From the NCBI GenBank assembly GCA_038135065.1, contig JAYPWI010000008.1:1-64000 (forward strand): a stretch of DNA of 64,000 nucleotides, written 5' to 3'. Shown piece by piece: positions 52,368 through 60,702 of this stretch. This DNA is from JAYPWI01 sp038135065. GTDB lineage: Bacteria; Actinomycetota; Acidimicrobiia; Acidimicrobiales; Poriferisodalaceae. The notes beneath the pieces were generated by a model. The model did not search any database. It worked only from the letters and a program-made list of their open reading frames with translations, and was not told where the DNA came from. Position numbers and translations under genes: made by a program. The first letter of the stretch is position 1. Every line of letters begins with the position of its first letter.

Positions 52368-53192
52368 ATGACAGGTCGGATGGACGGCAAGGTGGTGCTG
52401 GTCACCGGGGGTGCCTCGGGTATCGGTCGGGGGTGCTGTACACGGTTCGCCGCCGAAGGTGCCGCAGTGATGGTGGCCGACCTGAACCCCGAACGAGCAT
52501 CCGCCGTCGCCGATGAGCTGGCAGCGTCAGGGACAGAGGCGGGCTACGTCGCAGTCGACACATCGCTGCCCGACCAGGTCGAGGCGATGGTCGCAGCCAC
52601 CGTCGAGCGGTTCGGCCGGGTCGACGCGTGCGTGGCCGCAGCGGGTATCAGCCATGCCGGTTACGTGAGCCGGGAACCCGAGGACCAGCGCGGGCAGGAC
52701 CTGTACGACAAGGGCGACATGTTCCTCCTCGACAAGTCAGTGGAGAGCTGGCAGCGGGTCATCGACGTGAACCTCACCGGCGTCATGCTGACGAACCAGG
52801 CGGTGGGCCGAGCCATGCGCAACGAGGGCTCTGGCGGGGCCATCGTGAACATCGCGTCGGTTGCCGGTACGACCGCCCTGATGGGCTCGTCGGACTACTG
52901 CGTCTCCAAGGCCGGCGTCTGGATGTTGACCAAGTGCGCGGCCATCGAGTTCGGTCGGTTCGGCATCAGGGTGAACGCGGTCGGGCCTGGCTTCATCCGC
53001 ACCTCGATGAGCGGAGCGGCCACGAGCAGTGACCGCTGGGTGAGCGCCCGCGAACGGGAAACCCCGTTGGGCCGTCTCGGCGAACCGGACGACATCGCCA
53101 ACGCCTGCCTGTACCTCTGCAGCGACGAGGCGTCGTTCGTGACCGGCGAGATCCTGTTCCCCGACGGCGGCATCATGGCGGCCAGCCGCTGA
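52368..53192 (+). CDS. SDR family oxidoreductase
   Basis: 274 residues. 'VVLVTGGASGIGRGCCTRFAAEG', 'DACVAAAGISHAG' (N-A-G replaced by A-A-G), 'IVNIASVAGTTALMGSSDYCVSKAG' (in part: Ser, Tyr, Lys), 'GFIRTSMSGA' and the C-terminal 'GEILFPDGGIMAASR'. An insertion of about 20 residues ('EDQRGQDLYDKGDMFLLDK') between strands is shared by a subset of actinobacterial SDRs. GGAGGCAGG precedes the ATG; a TAGTGT box lies 38 bases upstream. Divergent from the thioesterase gene. Confidence 0.88.
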   Translation: MTGRMDGKVVLVTGGASGIGRGCCTRFAAEGAAVMVADLNPERASAVADELAASGTEAGYVAVDTSLPDQVEAMVAATVERFGRVDACVAAAGISHAGYVSREPEDQRGQDLYDKGDMFLLDKSVESWQRVIDVNLTGVMLTNQAVGRAMRNEGSGGAIVNIASVAGTTALMGSSDYCVSKAGVWMLTKCAAIEFGRFGIRVNAVGPGFIRTSMSGAATSSDRWVSARERETPLGRLGEPDDIANACLYLCSDEASFVTGEILFPDGGIMAASR

Positions 53193-53209
53193 CCTCTGTT
53201 GGGCAGCGA

Positions 53210-54769
53210 TCAGTTGTCGCCGAGCAGGGTGGCGTTGATCGAGTCCTCGCTGGTCTCACACACCCCGCCTGACGCGAGATCGAAGCGCCAACGGTGGCGT
53301 GGACATACCAGAAAGCGGTCCTCGTCGATCCACCCGGCACTGAGGTCGGCTCCTAGGTGAGGACAAGTCCGGTCGACTTCGTAGCGACATCCCCCCGCCG
53401 TCACCGTGATCCGCGCTGCGTCCGCCTCCATCGCCAGAACAGCCCCGCAATAGTGGGCGAGATCTGCCGCCTCGCCCAGTAGGAAGGCGTGGAGCAGCGG
53501 CTGGTACACGTCAGGAACCCGGAGCAGGGTCATGCGGAAGCTCAGGGCGAACTCCTCCCAAGTCATTGCCCTGTCGAGAACACGCCGGAACTGCCACGCG
53601 GGAGCCCTGAGGGCGTAGAAGGAGTCCTCACGGATTCCTTCAGCCCTGGCCACGGTCCGGTGCTGAAAGTCGATCCTCAACCACTGCGTCTGGGTCGCCG
53701 TCACTCCCATGTACAGAGGGATCGAGATACGGTCGCCGAGTGGGAAGTTGTCCATCTTCGCTTGCAGCTCGATGGCGAGCCGGTCGACGAGGTCGACACA
53801 GTCGGCATCTGACAACGGGGTCATCGACGCCTCAGGCGGGCTCCACGCCAATGCGTACTGATCGATGTAGGAACGAACGTCTTCCTCGGCCACCCGTTCC
53901 TCGCCGAGCTCCGTGAAGGTCGACGTGTCCACGTCCAACACGTCACCGGGCATCAGGTCCGGCATCAGCGGTCGAGCCCCGAACGCCAGGCGCTTCTCGA
54001 GGTAGGCGATCACGTCGCCGTTGCGAGCAAAGACGCTGTCCCGCTCGAAGTTCAGGTGAACGAGATCGGGATCTAGGAAACACGCGGGGCCCGCCGATGG
54101 GAGGTACACCCGCGGCTCGAGCACCTCGATGGCCCTCGCCACCGCCTCGAACTTGCCGTTGCGCTTGGCCACCGAGAGTTCGGCACGACGCTCAGGGGGG
54201 TACTCGTAGCAGGTGGGGTGCCAGGTGGCACCGGAGAACTGGCAGGCGAAGACGTCGACTTCGCCGACCGCGGCCTTCACCTCGGGGAGTCGATCGTTGA
54301 GGCGACAGTCGTTGAGATCCAGGAACCGGTGCCGACCGTCGTCGATCAGGATCGCCGAATCCCGATCCATCTCGCTGTCGTCCACCAGCACCGTGAGCTC
54401 GAGATCGCCGACCACGATCGAGCCGCCGTCCTCGATCTCCTCCACTCGCCGTGGGGCCAGGGCCCGCAGCTGGTCAGCGAGGGCGGCCCGTCTGAACCGA
54501 GGAATGACCACGGAGACTTCACTGAGGTCGACCGTTGCGAGGAAGTCGGGATCGAAATGGTCCTTGTGCTCGTGGCTGACGTAGAGCACCCGCTCCCGGG
54601 TTTCGCTCTCGAGCGCCGTGCGGACACCAGCGGCCAGGTGGTGATTGCGGGGGAACTGCATCCAGGCCCCGTCGAATGCGCCACGCTGGGAAAACCAGGG
54701 GTCCACGACAAGGACACAGTGCGGGGTGTCAACGACGAACCCTGCGTGACCCAGGTGGGTGATCCGCAT
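53210..54769 (-). CDS. Metallo-beta-lactamase-fold protein with C-terminal Rieske domain
   Basis: 519 residues. N-terminal half is an UlaG-like MBL fold: 'RITHLGHAGFVVDTP', 'LVVDPWFS', and the metal motif 'VSHEHKDHFDPD' (HxHxDH). The middle contains a lipid/carrier-like helical segment, and the C-terminus a Rieske [2Fe-2S] domain, 'RTCPHLGADLSAGW' and 'FLVCPRHRWRFDLASGG' (C-x-H...C-x2-H). The combination recalls CMP-N-acetylneuraminate hydroxylase, which has the domains in the opposite order; here a mono-oxygenase or electron-coupled hydrolase is conceivable but unproven. The ATG at 54769 starts the MBL fold; a TACCCT box lies 8 bases upstream. Divergent from the LLM gene. Confidence 0.83.
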   Translation of the reverse strand: MRITHLGHAGFVVDTPHCVLVVDPWFSQRGAFDGAWMQFPRNHHLAAGVRTALESETRERVLYVSHEHKDHFDPDFLATVDLSEVSVVIPRFRRAALADQLRALAPRRVEEIEDGGSIVVGDLELTVLVDDSEMDRDSAILIDDGRHRFLDLNDCRLNDRLPEVKAAVGEVDVFACQFSGATWHPTCYEYPPERRAELSVAKRNGKFEAVARAIEVLEPRVYLPSAGPACFLDPDLVHLNFERDSVFARNGDVIAYLEKRLAFGARPLMPDLMPGDVLDVDTSTFTELGEERVAEEDVRSYIDQYALAWSPPEASMTPLSDADCVDLVDRLAIELQAKMDNFPLGDRISIPLYMGVTATQTQWLRIDFQHRTVARAEGIREDSFYALRAPAWQFRRVLDRAMTWEEFALSFRMTLLRVPDVYQPLLHAFLLGEAADLAHYCGAVLAMEADAARITVTAGGCRYEVDRTCPHLGADLSAGWIDEDRFLVCPRHRWRFDLASGGVCETSEDSINATLLGDN

Positions 54770-54845
54770 GCAGGAGTAGGGTAACCAGGATGACCGGGAA
54801 TCCACGGCCGTGGTCTGAGGGCCCGGCCGGACAGGGGGATCACAC

Positions 54846-55757
54846 ATGACCGACCACGTCACATCGAACTCCGGCCGGGACGCCATCGACATCGGGTTGT
54901 TCACCCCACTGCGGTCACCGGTTGCGGGCCCCGAGTTCCTTTCGGAGTTCGGTCCCCGTGTCGAAGCCATGGGGATCCATTCCATCTGGCTCGGCGAACA
55001 CGTCGTGACCTTCGACAGCTACGACTCCCGCTATCCGGGCAGCCCCGACGGTGTGTTCCGCTTTCCCGAGGGCAGTGGGTTGATGGACATGGTGGGTTCC
55101 ATCGGGTTCCTCGCGGCCTGCACGTCCACCCTGCGCCTGGGAACCGGCATCTGCATCCTTCCCCAGAACAACCCGGTCTACGTCGCCAAGGAGTACGCCA
55201 CTCTCGACTTCCTCAGCGGCGGTCGCCTCGACTTTGGGGTGGGCGTGGGCTGGAGTTGGGAGGAGTTCGCCGCGGTGGGTGCGCCGTGGGAGCAACGGGG
55301 CAAGCGGTGCGACGAATACCTGGACGTGATCACGGCCTGCTGGACCGAGGAGGTCAGCGAGTATCACGGTGAGATGTACACCCTGCCCGCCTGCCGGGTG
55401 TACCCCAAGCCCGTGCAGTCGCCCATGGTTCCCATCACCGTCGGCGGACACTCTGACGGAGCCCTGCGGCGTACCGCCCGCTACGGAACCGGCTGGTACG
55501 GCATCAACCTTTCGCCCGAGGAGACGGCGGCCATGATCGAACGGCTGACCGGCTTCATGGAAGCGGAGGGCCGGTCGGTGTCCGAGCTGGAGATCATCGT
55601 GGGCGCCGTCGACGATCGGATGGACCCGGCCCTGGTCGACGAGTACCGCGACGCCGGGGCAACCCAGTTGCTCATCCCCTTCCTGCGGCAGGGGCTCAAG
55701 TTCCTCGATGCCAACCTGGCCCGCATCGAACCCTTCGTGGAGGCGGCCCGCAGCTGA
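54846..55757 (+). CDS. LLM class F420-dependent oxidoreductase
   Basis: 303 residues. 'VEAMGIHSIWLGEHVV', 'VGSIGFLAACTSTLRLGTGICILPQNNP' (in part), 'LDFLSGGRLDFGVGVGWSWEEF', 'YPKPVQSPMVPITVGGHS' and 'ALRRTARYGTGWYG' match the TIGR03619-like F420-dependent luciferase-like group. It likely transfers hydride between F420 and an organic substrate. Strong ribosome site GGGGGAT ahead of ATG 54846. It opens the co-directional catabolic run to 63650. Confidence 0.87.
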   Translation: MTDHVTSNSGRDAIDIGLFTPLRSPVAGPEFLSEFGPRVEAMGIHSIWLGEHVVTFDSYDSRYPGSPDGVFRFPEGSGLMDMVGSIGFLAACTSTLRLGTGICILPQNNPVYVAKEYATLDFLSGGRLDFGVGVGWSWEEFAAVGAPWEQRGKRCDEYLDVITACWTEEVSEYHGEMYTLPACRVYPKPVQSPMVPITVGGHSDGALRRTARYGTGWYGINLSPEETAAMIERLTGFMEAEGRSVSELEIIVGAVDDRMDPALVDEYRDAGATQLLIPFLRQGLKFLDANLARIEPFVEAARS

Positions 55758-55832
55758 GGTAGCTCACCTGACGACCTCATCACATACCCACACCCCCTAG
55801 AGTTGAGGCATCGGCTCGTTCGAGGGGGAACC

Positions 55833-57023
55833 ATGGCCAGCCACGGGATCAGGGATCAGGTTGCAATCGTCGGGATGGGGTGCACCCCCTTCGGCGAACA
55901 CTGGGACAAGGGAGTCGACGAACTCCTGATCGACGCCGCCCACGAGGCATACGCCTCGGCGGGTGTGACCCAGGACGACGTCGACGCGTACTGGTTGGGC
56001 ACCAGCGGGTCGGGTATCTCTGGCCTAACCCTGTCCAAGCCCCTCCAGCTGGACTACAAGCCGGTGAGCCGCCTCGAGAACATGTGCGCCACCGGATCCG
56101 AAGCGTTCCGCAACGCCTGCTACGCAGTGGCCTCTGGGGCATACGACGTGGTGATGGCCATCGGCGTGGAAAAGCTCAAGGACTCTGGCTATTCGGGCCT
56201 CACGGGCAACCGCCCACCCAGTGACGGCACCTTGGCCGCCACCACTGCGCCGGCAAACTTCTCCTTCCTGGCTCCCGCCTACGCCCACAAGTACGGGGTG
56301 AGCGACGAGGACATGAAGGAGGTGATGACCCGCATCGCCTGGAAGAACCACCGCAACGGTGCCCTGAACCCACGAGCCCAGTTCCGCAAGGAAGTGGCCA
56401 AGGAGACGATCGCCTCGTCGCCTCTGGTCGCTGGTCCCCTCGGCATCTTCGACTGCTCGGGGGTGAGCGACGGGTCGGCGGCCGCCGTGATCGTGCGGGC
56501 CGAGGACGCCCACCGCTACACCGACAAGCCGCTGTACGTGAAGGCCCTGGCCTTCGCTGCGGGGCCGGCAACCGGTGGCCTGGATCCGAGCTACGACTAC
56601 ACGACCTTCCGTGAGGTCGAGGCGTCAGCGGCCGAAGCGTACCGACAGGCTGGCATCACCGACCCCCGGGGCCAGATCGCCATGGCCGAGGTGCACGACT
56701 GCTTCACCCCGACCGAGCTGGTCTTGATGGAGGACCTCGGGTTCGCGGAGCGCGGCTTGGGATGGAAGGAAGCGCTCGCCGGCACCTACGACCTCGACGG
56801 TGACCTTCCGGTCAACCCCGACGGCGGCCTCAAGAGCTTCGGGCATCCCATCGGGGCGTCGGGCCTCCGCATGCTCTTCGAGTGCTGGCTGCAGCTACGC
56901 GGCGAGGCCCCACCCGAACGCCAGATCGACACCGACAAAACCCTCGGATTGACCCACAACCTGGGCGGTCGACCGGGCGCAGCAGTGTCCTTCGTGGCCG
57001 TCGTGGGTTCAGAACTGGGCTGA
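55833..57023 (+). CDS. Acetyl-CoA acetyltransferase, SCP-x/thiolase type
   Basis: 396 residues. 'VAIVGMGCTPFGEHWDKGV', 'LENMCATGSEAFRNACYAV' with the nucleophilic Cys (Ltp2-type aldolases lack it), 'AEVHDCFTPTELVLMEDLG', 'GGLKSFGHPIGASG' with the His, and the C-terminal 'TLGLTHNLGGRPGAA' lacking the second Cys, as is usual in the SCP-x group. It cleaves a 3-oxoacyl-CoA, probably with a branched or sterol-like side chain. The ATG at 55833 follows GAGGGGGAACC; a TAGAGT box is 28 bases upstream. Confidence 0.88.
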   Translation: MASHGIRDQVAIVGMGCTPFGEHWDKGVDELLIDAAHEAYASAGVTQDDVDAYWLGTSGSGISGLTLSKPLQLDYKPVSRLENMCATGSEAFRNACYAVASGAYDVVMAIGVEKLKDSGYSGLTGNRPPSDGTLAATTAPANFSFLAPAYAHKYGVSDEDMKEVMTRIAWKNHRNGALNPRAQFRKEVAKETIASSPLVAGPLGIFDCSGVSDGSAAAVIVRAEDAHRYTDKPLYVKALAFAAGPATGGLDPSYDYTTFREVEASAAEAYRQAGITDPRGQIAMAEVHDCFTPTELVLMEDLGFAERGLGWKEALAGTYDLDGDLPVNPDGGLKSFGHPIGASGLRMLFECWLQLRGEAPPERQIDTDKTLGLTHNLGGRPGAAVSFVAVVGSELG

Positions 57024-57096
57024 GCGTCCGAAGCGCCACCGAAACCTCCCACTGCTGCGACACGCATCCGCGTGCCGGGGTAGTTTTGAGGTCACC

Positions 57097-58261
57097 ATGC
57101 GCTTCACACCGACTGAGCTGACCGCCGAGGAATTGGCCCTGCAGGCCGAGGTCCGCGAATTCCTCGCCGAGGAGCTCCCACCTGGATCACACACCCCTTG
57201 CCTGGGAATGGCCGCCCACAAGGACAAGGAGTTCTCGAAAAAGATGGCCGCTCGGGGCTGGGTGGGTATGGCCCTTCCCACCCAGTGGGGCGGGAGCGAC
57301 CGCAAGGCCGTCGACCGCTTCATCGTCGTGGAAGAGATGCTCCGGTGGGGGGCTCCCGTGGGCCACCACTGGGTCGCCGACCGCCAGACGGGCAACGTCA
57401 TCCTGAAGTTCGGCAACGACGAGCAGCGGGAGCGCTTNNNNNNNNNNCTTCCTGCCGGCCATCTGCCGCGGAGAGTTGGGCTTCTCGATCGGGATGAGCG
57501 AACCCGACAGCGGGTCCGACCTCGCATCGGTATCCACCCGGGCCGAGCGGGCCGACGATGGCTGGCTCATCAACGGCACCAAGATCTGGACTTCGGGTGC
57601 TCACGAGAACGACTGGTTCGTGTGCCTGCTGCGCACCGCCCCCATCGAGGACGGCAACAAGCACGCCGGCCTGACCCAGATGCTGATCGACCTCCGGTCC
57701 CCCGGCCTCGAAATCAGCCCCATCCCCTTCCTCGACGGCACCCACCACTTCAACGAGGTGACCTTCAACGACGTCTTCGTCCCCGACGCCAACGTGCTGG
57801 GCGACCTGGGCATGGGCTGGCATCAGAACACCACCGAGATGGCCTACGAGCGGGGCGGGCCCGACCGCTGGCTGTCGCCCTTCTCCACCATCGAGCAACT
57901 CCTGCGCGAGCAGCAGGGCTCCGACATGGAACCTGCCATCCGCGACTTCTTCGGAGAGATGATCGCCCGCTGGTGGGGTATCCGGAACCTGTCGTTGTCG
58001 GTGGCCAGGCTCATCGACCAAGGCGAGGCCCCCTCCGTGGAATCGTCGCTGGTCAAGGAGATGGGCACCCGCTTCGAGCAGGAAGTGATCGAGAAGCTGG
58101 TCCAACTCATCGACCTCGAGTACTCGCCCGACTCGGCGTCGATGTTCGAGCGGCTCCTGGCCGACTGCGTCGTCACCTTCCCCGGGAACACCATCCGGGG
58201 CGGCACGATCGAGATCCTGCGGTCCGTGGCCTCCAAAGGCCTCCAAGGCCTCGAAGTCTGA
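57097..58261 (+). CDS. Acyl-CoA dehydrogenase, split by an assembly gap
   Basis: 383 residues once the ten Ns and three overlapping bases (CTT) are removed, which gives 'EQRERFLPAICRGELGFSIG' in one frame and an intact gene. 'ALPTQWGGSDRKAVDRF', 'SIGMSEPDSGSDLASVSTRAE', 'GTKIWTSGAHENDWFVCLLRT', 'MAYERGGPDRW' and 'FPGNTIRGGTIEILRSV' are in order. Twelve bases later starts a second dehydrogenase of 363 residues with a different tail; such paired genes form alpha2beta2 enzymes in steroid side-chain degradation. This subunit has the 'YERGG' Glu. A TAGTTT box is 10 bases before the ATG. Confidence 0.88.
57438..57447. other. Assembly gap (10 N) with 3-bp flanking overlap
   Basis: CTT occurs on both sides. 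Dropping the Ns and one copy restores the frame and makes the gene length divisible by three. Confidence 0.9.
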
Positions 58262-58272
58262 AGGGGCGGATC

Positions 58273-59364
58273 ATGAGCATCACCGGATCGCCATACGTCG
58301 ACGACCTCATCACCGAAACCGCCGATCGCCTTTTCGCCGACTCGTGCAGCCACGAGGCCGTGCAAGCGGCCGAGGCCAACGGGGGTGCCCCCGAGATCTG
58401 GGACGGTTTCGCCGAGACCGGTTTCCCCTGGATCTCGATCCCCGAGGAGCAGGGCGGCTCGGGGGGCAGCCTGCTCGATGCCCTCGAAGTCCTGCGGATT
58501 GTCGGGTACCACGCAGCCCCCATCCCTGCCGCCGAGACCGGCGTGCTCGGCGGGTGGCTGCTCGCCTCGTCGGGGCACGACCTTCCGGCCGGCGTGGTGA
58601 CCGTGGTACCGCACACCAGCGGCACATCACTGACGGCCCACCTCGACGGCGACACCGTCACCCTCAACGGCGAAGCTCCCCGGGTGCCGTGGGCTCGATC
58701 AGCCGAGCGGATCGCCGCTCTCATCGAGGTGGACGGAGCGCCCATGGTGGCGTCCATCGCGGCGGGCGACTGCTCCGTGGTGCCGATGACCAACATGGCC
58801 GGTGAACCCCGCGACACCGTCGTGTTCGACGGAGTTAGCGCCCCGGTTGCAGCAGCCGGTCCAGGGGTCGACGCCACTACGTTCCGCTTCAGGGGCGCCC
58901 TGTCGAGGGTTGCCCTGATGGCCGGGGCCATCGAGAAGATGAGCCAGCTCACGGTCACCTACACGAACGACCGGGTGCAGTTCGGTCGGCCGGTGGCCCG
59001 CTTCCAGGCCGTGCAGCAACATCTGGTGTGGGCTGCCCAAGACGCAGCCCTGGTCCGTATGGCTGCCGAATCAGCTGGCCGCGAGGCCGAACGGGGAGCC
59101 GGCCGGTTCGAGACGGCTGCTGCCAAGCTCCTGGCCAACCAGGCCGCTGCCCGAGCCACCAAAGCCTGCCACCAGGCCCACGGGGCAATGGGAATGACCC
59201 AGGAGTACGCCCTGCATCACCTGAGCCGCCGACTGTGGTCGTGGCGCAAGGAATACGGGTCCGACGCCGAATGGTCCCGCTGGCTGGGAGACGTGACGGT
59301 GGCCCAGGGAGCCGACGGCCTCTACCCGTTGGTGACCGGCGGCTCCGCGGCGCTGGCCTGTTGA
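58273..59364 (+). CDS. Acyl-CoA dehydrogenase, probable partner subunit
   Basis: 363 residues. Shorter than a free-standing enzyme: 'PWISIPEEQGGSGGSLLDALEVLR' (in part), a weak middle domain without the SEPxxGSD strand ('LIEVDGAPMVASIAAGDCS'), then the C-terminal helical domain 'VQFGRPVARFQAVQQHL' and 'QAHGAMGMTQEYALHHLSRRLW'. Loss of the middle FAD strand fits the second subunit of a heteromeric dehydrogenase. AAGGGGCG precedes the ATG. It lies 11 bases after the gene above. Confidence 0.86.
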   Translation: MSITGSPYVDDLITETADRLFADSCSHEAVQAAEANGGAPEIWDGFAETGFPWISIPEEQGGSGGSLLDALEVLRIVGYHAAPIPAAETGVLGGWLLASSGHDLPAGVVTVVPHTSGTSLTAHLDGDTVTLNGEAPRVPWARSAERIAALIEVDGAPMVASIAAGDCSVVPMTNMAGEPRDTVVFDGVSAPVAAAGPGVDATTFRFRGALSRVALMAGAIEKMSQLTVTYTNDRVQFGRPVARFQAVQQHLVWAAQDAALVRMAAESAGREAERGAGRFETAAAKLLANQAAARATKACHQAHGAMGMTQEYALHHLSRRLWSWRKEYGSDAEWSRWLGDVTVAQGADGLYPLVTGGSAALAC

Positions 59365-59412
59365 CCCTGCCTTCCCCGGGCTGAATCGCCTGCGGTGTGC
59401 AAGGGTGACCCG

Positions 59413-60651
59413 ATGAGCTCTGCAGTTGCGTGGGAACTCCCCGACGATGTCCAGGCCGTGGTCGAAGGCGTTGACGCCTTCACCCGAGCTGAGGTCATCC
59501 CTCGCTGGGAGGACAACCACGCCCTCCTCGACGACGTGCGGCAGCGTTACGACGAGACCGGCCGTTACAGCGACCAGGTGGTCGCCATCATCAACGAGAT
59601 CCGCCAGGCGTCGGCCCGGGCCGGGTACTTCAACCTGGCCGTTCCGGCATCAATGGGTGGCGGCGGACTGGGTCACCTGGCCTACTACGCCGCCTGGGAG
59701 CGGATCTACCACCTGTGTGGTGGGGCCAATTGGCTGGGCCAGTTCACCATCGCCCACTGGGCCTTCGGCCCCAGCCGGGTGCTCGAAGCGGTCAGTGAGC
59801 GAGCGGCGACCGAGGTCGTCGCGCCGCTGATGGCCGGTGACGCCATGATGTGCTTCGGCATGTCCGAACCCGATGCGGGGTCCGATGCGACCCGCATCCG
59901 GACCCGAGCAGTGCCCGACGGTGACGGGTGGCTGATCTCGGGGCGCAAGATCTGGACCACCCATGTCCCCATCGCCGAGTGGATGATCGTTCTCGCCGTC
60001 ACCGATCCTGATCTGGCAGCCGCCCGCAAGGGCGGGATCAGCGCCTTTGTCGTGCCGACCGACGCACCGGGGTTCCAGGTGGAACGGATCGTCACCATGT
60101 GGGGTGAGCCCGGTGGGCCGGAAGCAGAATCCGTGTTCGACGAGGTACGAGTCGAGCCGTGGCAGCTGGTAGGGGAACTCCACCAGGGCTTCGCCATCGG
60201 CTTGTCCGGTGTCTCGTTGGGCCGCATCTACAACTCGGCCCGCTCGGTCGGCCTCGCCCGTTGGGCCCTGGAGCGAGCCGTCGACTACAGCCAGCAACGG
60301 GAGGCCTTCGGCCAGACCATCGCCTCGTATCAGGGGGTGAGCTTTCCCCTCGCCGACTGTGCGACCGAGATCCACGCAGCTCACCTGATGGGGCTCAACG
60401 CAGCACGGCTCCTCGACCAGGGCCACCGGGCCGTCAAGGAGTTGTCGATGGCCAAGGCCTACTCGGTCCAGGCCGGCCTGCGAGCCGTCGACCGGGCCAT
60501 GCAGACACACGGGGCCATGGGCTTCACCAACGAACTGGGTTTGGCCGAGGCGTACCACACCATCAGGGTGATCAACGTGGCCGATGGCACCAACGAGATC
60601 CTGTCCCGGACCATCTTCGGTCGCATGGCCGGCGGCGACATGGACCTCTAG
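59413..60651 (+). CDS. Acyl-CoA dehydrogenase
   Basis: 412 residues from the ATG at 59413, preceded by AAGGGTG. 'ARAGYFNLAVPASMGGGGLGHL', 'CFGMSEPDAGSDATRIRTRA', 'GRKIWTTHVPIAEWMIVLAVT', 'QREAFGQTIASYQGVSFPLAD', and the end 'VADGTNEILSRTIFGRMAGG'. The 'GTNEI' near the C-terminus resembles the ACAD11-like group. Third dehydrogenase in the run and separated from the crotonase by a strong hairpin. Confidence 0.89.
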   Translation: MSSAVAWELPDDVQAVVEGVDAFTRAEVIPRWEDNHALLDDVRQRYDETGRYSDQVVAIINEIRQASARAGYFNLAVPASMGGGGLGHLAYYAAWERIYHLCGGANWLGQFTIAHWAFGPSRVLEAVSERAATEVVAPLMAGDAMMCFGMSEPDAGSDATRIRTRAVPDGDGWLISGRKIWTTHVPIAEWMIVLAVTDPDLAAARKGGISAFVVPTDAPGFQVERIVTMWGEPGGPEAESVFDEVRVEPWQLVGELHQGFAIGLSGVSLGRIYNSARSVGLARWALERAVDYSQQREAFGQTIASYQGVSFPLADCATEIHAAHLMGLNAARLLDQGHRAVKELSMAKAYSVQAGLRAVDRAMQTHGAMGFTNELGLAEAYHTIRVINVADGTNEILSRTIFGRMAGGDMDL

Positions 60652-60661
60652 GGACCGCCAC

Positions 60662-60687
60662 GCCCTCCGTCATGGCCGACGGAGGGC
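60662..60687 (+). promoter_or_regulatory. Perfect 10-bp inverted repeat between dehydrogenase and crotonase genes
   Basis: GCCCTCCGTC-ATGGCC-GACGGAGGGC: a perfect 10-bp stem with a 6-nt loop. No U-tract follows, so it is not a standard intrinsic terminator. The box TACAGT starts three bases after it and the crotonase ATG 15 bases after it. It could be an operator for that promoter, an attenuator, or an mRNA-stabilising end of the upstream transcript. Confidence 0.6.
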
Positions 60688-60690
60688 AAG

Positions 60691-60696
60691 TACAGT
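60691..60696 (+). promoter_or_regulatory. -10 box TACAGT for the crotonase at 60703
   Basis: TANNNT hexamer exactly 6 bases before the ATG at 60703. Confidence 0.55.
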
Positions 60697-60702
60697 CGCC
60701 CC

